A stretch of DNA of 64,000 nucleotides from an uncultured Fluviicola sp. (GTDB taxonomy: Bacteria; Bacteroidota; Bacteroidia; Flavobacteriales; Crocinitomicaceae), in the NCBI RefSeq assembly GCF_946478805.1, contig NZ_CAMLDC010000026.1, positions 1-64,000 of the forward strand, read 5' to 3'. The position numbers were made by a program, and so were the translations under genes. Each line of letters opens with the position of its first letter. Within the stretch, counting starts at the first letter, position 1. Positions 17,377 to 23,605 of the stretch are shown piece after piece. Below the pieces are notes generated by a model that did no database searches, was not told where the DNA came from, and saw nothing but the letters and a program-made list of their open reading frames with translations.

Positions 17377-17414
17377 TTGTCCTATAATGTTATTGCGTTA
17401 TGTTAATATAGCTT
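17377..17414 (+). repeat. Island boundary repeat, copy B
   Basis: Second copy of the 38-bp element, starting 9 bases after the KAP stop codon and in the same orientation as copy A. Copies A and B thus bracket the effector-like and KAP genes as direct repeats. Confidence 0.8.
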
Positions 17415-17475
17415 TGGAATCAGACCGAGAAACTTCAATAGGAGGGAAGGTCTTAGGTTTTATCTCAACTTTAAA

Positions 17476-17494
17476 AAGGCTCCAACTTTTATTC
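17476..17494 (+). repeat. 19-bp inverted match to 22018-22036, left arm
   Basis: AAGGCTCCAACTTTTATTC, whose exact reverse complement lies at 22018-22036. Together with inverted copies of the TTGTCCTATAAT motif at 17377 and 22186 it gives the HTH-AAA-subtilase module imperfect inverted ends. Confidence 0.6.
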
Positions 17495-17505
17495 ATCCCA
17501 AATCT

Positions 17506-17715
17506 TCAAGCGGTCCGCTTTCTTCCCGTAGGATATTTCATTTGGCGTTCTTTGAAATCTGTTATTTCCTCCTTCAACTTTTTATTGGCGTTCTTCAACA
17601 AATCGTTCTGATGGCGCATAATGCTAATTAGGTCGTTCATCGCGTTTAAATTCTCCAACTGGCTGTGGATTAATTCTTCTAACTGCGATTTCGTATAGGT
17701 TCTTTGAAGTGACAT
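17506..17715 (-). CDS. 69-residue coiled-coil protein
   Basis: A small, charged protein (MSLQRTYTKSQLEELIHSQ onward) with leucine and isoleucine spaced for a coiled coil over residues about 10-55 and a basic tail PTGRKRTA. It is transcribed divergently from the HTH gene, with a 136-base region between them that holds an 8-bp-arm dyad. No known family recognised. A fragment of a second copy survives at 14195-14219, so this small gene travels with the island modules. It may be an accessory or antitoxin-like factor, but that is only suggested by position and size. Confidence 0.55.
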   Translation of the reverse strand: MSLQRTYTKSQLEELIHSQLENLNAMNDLISIMRHQNDLLKNANKKLKEEITDFKERQMKYPTGRKRTA

Positions 17716-17735
17716 ATTCTTATTTTTGAAATGAT

Positions 17736-17775
17736 TTATCCGATTTTCTAAACAAACGTATCGAATTTCGGATAA
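17736..17775. promoter_or_regulatory. Dyad in divergent intergenic region
   Basis: Arms TTATCCGA (17736-17743) and TCGGATAA (17768-17775) lie between the divergent coiled-coil and HTH genes. It is a candidate binding site for the HTH protein, controlling both directions. Confidence 0.45.
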
Positions 17776-17851
17776 AATTCCAAATCATTTTTCAGATTTT
17801 CGGAAAAATTGTTCTGTTTTGGTAGATTTATGTCCTGAAAAACAGATAATA

Positions 17852-18070
17852 ATGACCGAATTAGGATTGTTTCTTTCTAGAAAATCAGTAAACCGTTCAG
17901 ACGTTTCCCGAAAGACTGGAATTAGTAAAACTCGTTTAAGTGAGTTAACAAACAACGCTAGTACAAAATTGAGAGCGGATGAATTGTATTTGATTGCTTT
18001 AGCAATTGATGTTGACCCCTGCGAAGTTCTAAAAGAGGTATGCAAAGACGTAAAAATTATGGACCTATAA
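17852..18070 (+). CDS. XRE-type helix-turn-helix regulator of the ietAS-like module
   Basis: A 72-residue protein that is essentially one Cro/C1-type HTH domain: LGLFLSRKSVNRSDVSRKTG, ISKTRLSELTN as the recognition helix, then ADELYLIALAIDVDPCEVL as the closing helices. The ATG at 17852 is preferred over an upstream in-frame GTG-type start because it opens directly on the domain. It precedes the AAA ATPase by 67 bases and is divergent from the coiled-coil gene. By position it is likely the repressor of this module. Confidence 0.78.
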   Translation: MTELGLFLSRKSVNRSDVSRKTGISKTRLSELTNNASTKLRADELYLIALAIDVDPCEVLKEVCKDVKIMDL

Positions 18071-18137
18071 ACCGATCATGTTACATGGTATAGGAAAAAT
18101 GAATGGGTTTAGTTAAATTGTAATTAGAAAGAACAAA

Positions 18138-19127
18138 GTGGACAAAGAAATTCTTAAAAGGCTATTTAAAAGTATTGATGGTAGAATCGAAGATGATATC
18201 GTTAAGATAGCTTATGAAATAGCTGAAGGTGAAAATAAAAAAGGTCATCATTTATTATCTAAGCAATTAAAGTCCATACTCGATCAGAATGTTTCAGCGT
18301 CTAAAAAGTTTGATACAGAACTAAGAGATATATTCTCATCTGCACCGAATTCAGGAAAAAAGGGCGACTTGCCATTAGCGGTAAGAATTCCAAGAGAAGA
18401 ACTTAGACATCACATGGTTCTATCTCCAAAACTCGAATCAAAATTCAATTACATAGAAAAAGAATTTGTTGCTCGGGAAAGACTAGCTCATCATGGACTT
18501 AAACCAAAACAAAAAATCTTGCTTTATGGTGCGCCTGGTTGTGGTAAAAGTATGGGAGCAGAACGTTTGGCTTGGAATATTGGTTTACCTTTCTATAAAG
18601 TTCGATTCGAAGCAGTCATATCGTCCTATTTGGGGCAGTCTTTGACCAATCTTAAACAGCTTTTCGATAGCATCTCAAATATACCTTGTGTCCTTCTGTT
18701 AGACGAGTTCGATTTCATTGCAAAATCAAGATCATATGGTAACGATGTAGGGGAGATGCACAGACTGGTAAATATGGTATTATTCTTACTTGAAGAGTAT
18801 AGAGCACCAGGAATACTTGTTGCCACAACAAACTTAGAAACATCGCTAGACAAAGCTGTATTCAGACGATTTGATGAAGTAATTGAAATAATCAAACCTG
18901 AAGAAAAGGAAGTGTTGGAATTACTACAAATGACGCTTTCATCAATGAATTTAGCGGAAAATATAGAATTAAAAGAGTACTCGAAGAAGTTATTGGGGTA
19001 TTCATCAGCTGAAATTGTAAAAATCGCTGAAAATGCATCAAAGCTATCAGTAATATCAAATTCTGATACGGTTACAAAAGAACATTTTGATGCGGTAATA
19101 AAAGAGATAAACCACATCAATGAATAG
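18138..19127 (+). CDS. ietA: AAA ATPase of an IetAS-type defence/toxin-antitoxin pair
   Basis: A 329-residue AAA protein with a helical N-terminal region (1-110) and one FtsH/proteasome-like AAA domain. Walker A is GAPGCGKS at 131-138, Walker B is LLLDEFDFIAKSR, sensor 1 is VATTNLE and the arginine finger is in FRRFDEVIEI. It starts at GTG (18138) behind an AGAAAG Shine-Dalgarno-like stretch; no suitable ATG exists before the core. The subtilase gene follows by 7 bases. An AAA ATPase next to an S8 protease is the composition of IetAS, first reported on a Ti plasmid as a toxin-antitoxin-like pair and later as anti-phage. The symbol is assigned by architecture, not alignment. Confidence 0.78.
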   Translation: MDKEILKRLFKSIDGRIEDDIVKIAYEIAEGENKKGHHLLSKQLKSILDQNVSASKKFDTELRDIFSSAPNSGKKGDLPLAVRIPREELRHHMVLSPKLESKFNYIEKEFVARERLAHHGLKPKQKILLYGAPGCGKSMGAERLAWNIGLPFYKVRFEAVISSYLGQSLTNLKQLFDSISNIPCVLLLDEFDFIAKSRSYGNDVGEMHRLVNMVLFLLEEYRAPGILVATTNLETSLDKAVFRRFDEVIEIIKPEEKEVLELLQMTLSSMNLAENIELKEYSKKLLGYSSAEIVKIAENASKLSVISNSDTVTKEHFDAVIKEINHINE

Positions 19128-19134
19128 ATTTTAA

Positions 19135-21744
19135 ATGGCCTTTGAACACTTATCACTACCACAACGAATAAATTCCGCAAAATATAATTCTCCTTATGGA
19201 AAAGGGAAGATTCCAGTTGTGATCGAACCGTCTCCAGAAACTTTAGAAAATCAAAATAATAGGGGAGTGCACGGTGAAAAACTTCGAAATAAAACTGAAA
19301 GGTTAATAACGGAGTGGATTGCAGATTTCGAGAATAGGAATGCCACTAGTCTTCCAGCTTTACCAGAAGCAATACCAATCTTTCTGCAGGTAGATCCAAA
19401 GGTATTTGCACCAGATAAATTGAGGTCTTTCGGAATCGAAGTGATTGCTGAACAAGCTGATGGATATTTAATTGGTGCTTCGGCGGATCTTAATTTGTCA
19501 AAACTCACTGAAAAGATTCAAAAATTTGTCAACCAAGAAGGTAAATTCAAAGATACTGCCTCGCAATTATGGGACATTGTGACAGGCAAGGGTTGGAGAA
19601 TTGAAAACATCTTATCCAAAGACTTGTTTGCAAAATGGGAAACAATAAATGATTCGGACAATCTTGTTGTTGACATTGCAATTGCTTGTCATGTAAAAGT
19701 TGGTGGAGCATTTCCAGAAAAAAGGAAGGCAAATCTTGAGGAGGGTATTGAAGAAGAAAGTGAAGAAGAATATCAAGTAAGAGTTAATCGATGGGAACAG
19801 AAGTACCAAGCATCTAGTGAAGAAAGAGATGATCTAGCATTCGAGCGTCAAGGAGAGCTTGAACGTTTTATTCAGGGGCATGCTGGTGAAATTATTAGCA
19901 GTTATGTTGATACTGGTGATAGTTTTTCTTGCAGAATCAAAATTTCAGGAGAAGGGCTCAAGGATTTACTTTTAAATTATCCATATTTATTTGAAGTAGA
20001 AGAATACGACGAGTTAAAACAGTTTTCGGGAAGCAGTTTAAATGATGGTACAACTGAAAGTGTAACGATTATTCCACCAACGGAAGATGCTCCCAAAATA
20101 TGTATTATTGACAGCGGTATTCAAGAAGATCATAGATTAATTAGTCCTGCGATTAACCCTAATCATTCTAAATCCTATGTTCCTAACGAAGAAAACGTTA
20201 CAAGTGATCAGGTTGTGGAAGGTGGTCATGGAACTAGAGTGGCAGGAGCAGCCCTATATGAAACAATACCTTTTTCAAACGACTATTCATTAAAGTCTTG
20301 GGTTCAAAATGCCCGCATATTAAATGGTGACAATAAATTAGATGAAAAGTTATTCCCACCGACAATTGTTCAAGAGATAGTAGATGATTTCCATTCAGTT
20401 CTGGGAACAAGAATTTTTAATATGTCTATTAATAGAACTTCTGGTTTTCTTAAGGTTAGAATGTCTACTTGGGCAGAATCTATTGATCAAGAAATTTGGA
20501 ATAATGATATTATGTTCATTATTTCTTCAGGAAACTTATATATTGAAAGTTTAGATCCCCATAGACCTGGAATAATTGAATTTCGTACTTCAGGACTTAA
20601 TTACCCTGACTATTTATTCAATAAAAAAAGCCGTATAGCTGATCCTGCACAAAGTCTATTATCATTGACAGTCGGTTCCATATGTTTAAATGAATTTGAA
20701 GACGCTGATGTTAAATCTTTTGGTAAAAAGGATTTTCCGTCTGCTTTCTCAAGATGTGGTCTCGGAATTTGGGATTCAATTAAACCAGAAGTTGTTGAAT
20801 ATGGTGGTGATTTTGTAAGCGAGAAATTAGGGAGTTATCCCAATATATCTTTAAGAAATGAAACATCTTGTACTTTAATCAGGTCCTCATTATCAAACGG
20901 ACCAGCTTATGCGTCAGATGGTGTAGGTACTTCGTACACTGCTCCCAAAGTATCAGCTATCCTTGCTAGATTACAAAGTTTATTCCCAGATGAGTCGTCT
21001 TTGCTATATAAAGCTCTTTTGATTCAATCAGCAAGATGGCCAGATTTAATTTTTTCAAAACCAGCGACGTTAAACTATCTGAAACTCTATGGTTACGGGA
21101 TACCTAATTTAACGAGAGCAACTCAAAATAGTGATTGGAGAGTAACTTTGGTGAATTCGAATTCAATTTCTCCGAAGCAAGCAGACATCTATGAAGTAAA
21201 AATACCAGAGAATATAAGGCGTCTCGGAGATACCTTTGATATTTTGATCGAAGTGACTTTGACATTTAAAGCGAATCCCAGAAGGACTAGAGTAGGTTTC
21301 GATAGTTATTTATCAGGATGGGTAGATTGGCAGTGTTCAAATTTTGGTGAAAGCATAGATGCCTTTAAAAATAGAATTACTATTAATGAATCTCAACCCA
21401 ATACAACTGATACTGATGAAGAAAATGATGAATCGAAAATTCCTTGGATTATTAATTCAAGATCCAATTCAGGAATAAAAGGAGTTAAACTCAATAAAAG
21501 TACTTCTCAAAAAGACTGGGCAATAATAAAATCTCATAATCTTGGTGAAAGTTTCTGTATTGGAGTTGTTGGACATAAAGGCTGGGAAGAAGACTTAAGA
21601 CACGAATTGCCATACTCAATTGTAATTAGTTTTGAGGCAATCAATCAAGATATTGAAATTTATAATAACGTCCGGGTCGAAAATCAGATTCAAATTCAAA
21701 ACGAGATTCAAATAAATATAAATCCCGATGAGGATTTAGTTTAA
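19135..21744 (+). CDS. ietS: S8 subtilisin-like protease of an IetAS-type pair
   Basis: An 869-residue protease without signal peptide, hence cytosolic. A long N-terminal region (1-315) rich in charged helices precedes the subtilase domain. Catalytic residues are D326 (IIDSGIQ), H365 (GGHGTRVAG), oxyanion N467 (SSGN) and S600 (GTSYTAPK), so the triad is complete. A beta-rich C-terminal part (about 660-869) follows, with an acidic linker near 760. ATG start 7 bases after the AAA stop implies translational coupling. In IetAS the protease is considered the toxic or effector part, restrained or powered by the ATPase. AT-rich like its partner. Structured repeats begin within 20 bases of its stop codon. 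Confidence 0.82.
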   Translation: MAFEHLSLPQRINSAKYNSPYGKGKIPVVIEPSPETLENQNNRGVHGEKLRNKTERLITEWIADFENRNATSLPALPEAIPIFLQVDPKVFAPDKLRSFGIEVIAEQADGYLIGASADLNLSKLTEKIQKFVNQEGKFKDTASQLWDIVTGKGWRIENILSKDLFAKWETINDSDNLVVDIAIACHVKVGGAFPEKRKANLEEGIEEESEEEYQVRVNRWEQKYQASSEERDDLAFERQGELERFIQGHAGEIISSYVDTGDSFSCRIKISGEGLKDLLLNYPYLFEVEEYDELKQFSGSSLNDGTTESVTIIPPTEDAPKICIIDSGIQEDHRLISPAINPNHSKSYVPNEENVTSDQVVEGGHGTRVAGAALYETIPFSNDYSLKSWVQNARILNGDNKLDEKLFPPTIVQEIVDDFHSVLGTRIFNMSINRTSGFLKVRMSTWAESIDQEIWNNDIMFIISSGNLYIESLDPHRPGIIEFRTSGLNYPDYLFNKKSRIADPAQSLLSLTVGSICLNEFEDADVKSFGKKDFPSAFSRCGLGIWDSIKPEVVEYGGDFVSEKLGSYPNISLRNETSCTLIRSSLSNGPAYASDGVGTSYTAPKVSAILARLQSLFPDESSLLYKALLIQSARWPDLIFSKPATLNYLKLYGYGIPNLTRATQNSDWRVTLVNSNSISPKQADIYEVKIPENIRRLGDTFDILIEVTLTFKANPRRTRVGFDSYLSGWVDWQCSNFGESIDAFKNRITINESQPNTTDTDEENDESKIPWIINSRSNSGIKGVKLNKSTSQKDWAIIKSHNLGESFCIGVVGHKGWEEDLRHELPYSIVISFEAINQDIEIYNNVRVENQIQIQNEIQININPDEDLV

Positions 21745-21762
21745 GAACCCAGATCTAAAACC

Positions 21763-21931
21763 GGCCCTTACGCGGAAAGTGTAGAAAACAAGCGGAATGG
21801 AGCGTCGTTTAACCCCTGTTTGAGCTCAGCTGTCAAATTTTTGGTTCGCAAAAATTTGGTAACAGCGTTTGCGAGTTGGGGTGCGAACAGTGGAATGCAG
21901 TGCTAGTTTTCAAGCTTTACGTGTACAGGCC
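21763..21931. repeat. 169-bp imperfect palindrome
   Basis: Nested pairings from outside in: GGCC/GGCC, AAAG/CTTT, GAAAACAAGC/GCTAGTTTTC (9 of 10), ACCCC/GGGGT, GCTGT/ACAGC, and a perfect 10-bp core pair CAAATTTTTG (21834-21843) with CAAAAATTTG (21849-21858) around GTTCG. It would form one long hairpin. Confidence 0.65.
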
Positions 21932-21945
21932 TAGACTTTTTGGCT

Positions 21946-21974
21946 CCACCTTTTTTGGCAATGAAAAAAGGTGG
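21946..21974. terminator. 11-bp-arm hairpin
   Basis: CCACCTTTTTT and AAAAAAGGTGG around a GGCAATG loop. It could end transcription from the subtilase operon, though the T-run lies inside the stem rather than after it. Confidence 0.4.
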
Positions 21975-22017
21975 AAATCACCCTGAAAAGAACGCCATAA
22001 ATCAATTCCCTGGAAAA

Positions 22018-22036
22018 GAATAAAAGTTGGAGCCTT
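22018..22036 (-). repeat. 19-bp inverted match to 17476-17494, right arm
   Basis: Exact reverse complement of 17476-17494. The flanking bases do not extend the match. Confidence 0.6.
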
Positions 22037-22145
22037 AGGGAAAAACCTGTGGGAGGCTGTGCGTCGGAAAAAATTGCAAAGCAGATATTTTCAAAACCAT
22101 ATTTCCGCAGGAGGTTTTAAAATTCTGCTGCAATAAGTGCGCTGG

Positions 22146-22186
22146 CCGTGCGGCTATTTAATATAACGTCTAATTATAGGGCAAAT
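22146..22186 (-). repeat. Boundary repeat, copy C (inverted)
   Basis: On the minus strand it reads ATTTGCCCTATAATTA and continues to TTAAATAGCCGCACGG. It aligns with copy D almost throughout with one gap, and faces it. Confidence 0.65.
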
Positions 22187-22248
22187 CCTCCGGAGGAAAA
22201 ATCGCTATTTACTTTAGCGTGAATCCGCCAGCCATGGCGGATCACAGA

Positions 22249-22301
22249 CATAATATGACATTATAGTCGACAACTTGATTTGTCCTATAATTAATATTAT
22301 G
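22249..22301. repeat. CATAAT/ATTATG hairpin unit D
   Basis: Arms CATAATATGACATTATA and TATAATTAATATTATG pair imperfectly around a roughly 20-base loop that contains TTGTCC. The same layout recurs at 22831-22884. Confidence 0.55.
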
Positions 22302-22317
22302 TTAAACTGCCACACGT
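22278..22317 (+). repeat. Boundary repeat, copy D
   Basis: ATTTGTCCTATAATTAATAT continuing to GTTAAACTGCCACACGT, the plus-strand counterpart of copy C. C and D enclose several small palindromes, including TCCTCCGGAGGA at 22186-22197 and ATCCGCC/GGCGGAT at 22223-22242. Confidence 0.65.
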
Positions 22318-22331
22318 AAAAACAGGAAAGT

Positions 22332-22463
22332 ATGTCAGAACAAGTAAATGAATCAAAAAATCCAGATGAAGCGCATGTTAATGTGTCACTAATTATAAGC
22401 GGATTTGAACCGATACATCCATTTAAGCTTGTGAAAAAGGCTCACAATCATCTGGATGAATAG
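22332..22463 (+). CDS. 43-residue ORF of unknown function
   Basis: Starts MSEQVNESKNPDEAHVNVS behind an AGGAAAG ribosome-binding sequence and ends FKLVKKAHNHLDE. The hydrophilic head and one beta strand (VNVSLIIS) look protein-like, but it is short and overlaps the opposite-strand ORF by 41 bases. It may be a small cassette-borne gene or chance. Confidence 0.35.
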   Translation: MSEQVNESKNPDEAHVNVSLIISGFEPIHPFKLVKKAHNHLDE

Positions 22464-22614
22464 TTTCAATATTGCAAGCATCGCCTTTCTCTCTAATTCT
22501 TGAGATATAATGGCCTTGTACAATTATTGGCATGTTTTTCGGATATGTATTCAGCTCATGTATTAAATCCCCAACCGTTTCGTATTTATGAGTTTTATTC
22601 AATTTTTCTTCCAT
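22423..22614 (-). CDS. 63-residue small protein, phage-like pattern
   Basis: MEEKLNKTHKYETVGDLIHE then LNTYPKNMPIIVQGHYISRI. The pattern TVxDLIxELxxxPxxxPIIV resembles many small phage and mobile-element proteins of unknown function. It begins with ATG, has balanced composition, and lies convergent with the 43-residue ORF between blocks of palindromic repeats. No function can be given. Confidence 0.5.
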   Translation of the reverse strand: MEEKLNKTHKYETVGDLIHELNTYPKNMPIIVQGHYISRIREKGDACNIETIHPDDCEPFSQA

Positions 22615-22659
22615 CGCATTTAATCAAGTGTCCTTCGCACGCTTTTTGTTTATTCCGTT

Positions 22660-22697
22660 TCTCAGTTCCCTTTTTTGCTCCGCAAAAACCACTGAGA
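22660..22697. repeat. Nested hairpin
   Basis: Outer arms TCTCAGT/ACTGAGA and inner arms TTTTTGC/GCAAAAA around TCC. Confidence 0.6.
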
Positions 22698-22707
22698 ATT
22701 CGGAAGT

Positions 22708-22804
22708 GTTTTTCGGCTTTTGAAATTTTAGCCTTCGGCACAAAGATAGAGTCTTTTTACAAAAAACTCACCTTATCTTTTTAAAATTTCAAAAGCCGAA
22801 AAAC
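22708..22804. repeat. 23-bp perfect inverted repeat
   Basis: The left arm 22708-22730 starts GTTTTTCGGCTTTTG and the right arm 22782-22804 is its exact reverse complement, separated by 51 bases. It can form a stable hairpin or cruciform. Confidence 0.8.
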
Positions 22805-22830
22805 GTAAACAAAAACCAAAGCAGTTTAGA

Positions 22831-22884
22831 CATAATAGTTGTTATAAAACCGTCGTTCCTCTGGCCTTATAACTTAATTTTATG
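22831..22884. repeat. CATAAT/TTATG hairpin unit E with degenerate boundary repeat
   Basis: GTTATAA (22841-22847) pairs exactly with TTATAAC (22867-22873), extended by CATAAT on the left and TTTTATG on the right. The right half, CCTTATAACTTAATTTTATG then TTAAA, resembles copy D. Confidence 0.5.
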
Positions 22885-23135
22885 TTAAATATAATAACAA
22901 TCACCAATTGATATTTATTGTATGCTCCCTTATCTATTCCAAAACCTGGTGTTCTGATTACGTACGTTTCATCCACTCTGTTTTCAATCATTCCTGTTCT
23001 TCTTTATTGTCAGCTTCAATTCTTCCTCCTGGGAATTCCGCCAAATGCATTGTTCGGACATTCATTCACAACGATTCAAATCCTGGAGACTTTAATCATT
23101 GTGAAATCAATTCAAACTCTAAAAATCTGCTTCAC

Positions 23136-23194
23136 GAGAATCGCATAGAATTTTCTGTGCGGGAAATTGTCCGCAAATAATCTATTCTCAAAAT
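23136..23194 (+). repeat. 59-bp direct repeat, unit 1
   Basis: Begins GAGAATCGCATAGAATTTT and contains GGGAAATTGTCCGCAAATAA. Unit 2 at 23224-23282 differs at a few scattered positions, so the duplication is not recent. Confidence 0.6.
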
Positions 23195-23223
23195 CCACAA
23201 ATCCACAAAAAAAACTGTTCGCT

Positions 23224-23282
23224 GAGAATCGCGTAGAATTTTTCATCCGGGAAATTGCCCGCAAATAATCCATTCTCAGAAT
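23224..23282 (+). repeat. 59-bp direct repeat, unit 2
   Basis: Begins GAGAATCGCGTAGAATTTT and contains GGGAAATTGCCCGCAAATAA. The two units start 88 bases apart. Confidence 0.6.
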
Positions 23283-23605
23283 TCTCATTTTTCACATGAA
23301 TTAGGTTTACCTGAAATCTATCCGGATTTACCGGCGTTATAATCTGTCGGTTGACTGTATTTCCAATGGATTCAAAAAAACAGAATCACCGGGGAATCTT
23401 GTGGGCGAATCAACAGATTGCAAATTACTCAGATCAGCGAATTGAACCATCCTGAATTCGTTCCTAATTGAATTATGTTAAATAGACAGAATCTTCCAAA
23501 ACTCCCGATTTCATTGATAAATCAATCAAAAAAAATCCAATTCTCGACGAACTTTTGATGTTAAAACGGAGTCTTCTTCCCAAACCCAATACTAAATACT
23601 GATTT

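Larger units (their letters stand above)
21745..22331. other. Non-coding, palindrome-rich module boundary
   Basis: 587 bases without a credible gene. From left to right it holds a 169-bp imperfect palindrome, an 11-bp-arm hairpin (21946-21974), the right arm of the 19-bp inverted match (22018-22036), and an element of about 170 bp whose ends are inverted boundary-repeat copies. Confidence 0.7.
22615..23605. other. About 1 kb of non-coding DNA with hairpins and a direct repeat
   Basis: No credible gene in either direction. The first 280 bases hold two strong hairpins and a boundary-repeat-like unit. A 59-bp direct repeat follows at 23136-23194 and 23224-23282, then about 320 plain AT-rich bases up to the delta-60 gene. 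Confidence 0.65.

Noticed and set aside
17387..17611. 74-codon plus-strand frame starting within boundary repeat B
   Set aside because: It begins in the repeat and runs antisense to the coiled-coil gene, which has the better start, composition and a remnant copy elsewhere.
22908..23180. 90-codon plus-strand frame in the non-coding region
   Set aside because: Covers part of the 59-bp direct repeat, has low-complexity composition and no ribosome-binding site.
23136..23282. Possible CRISPR array
   Set aside because: Only two diverged units of 59 bp and no cas genes; not a CRISPR.
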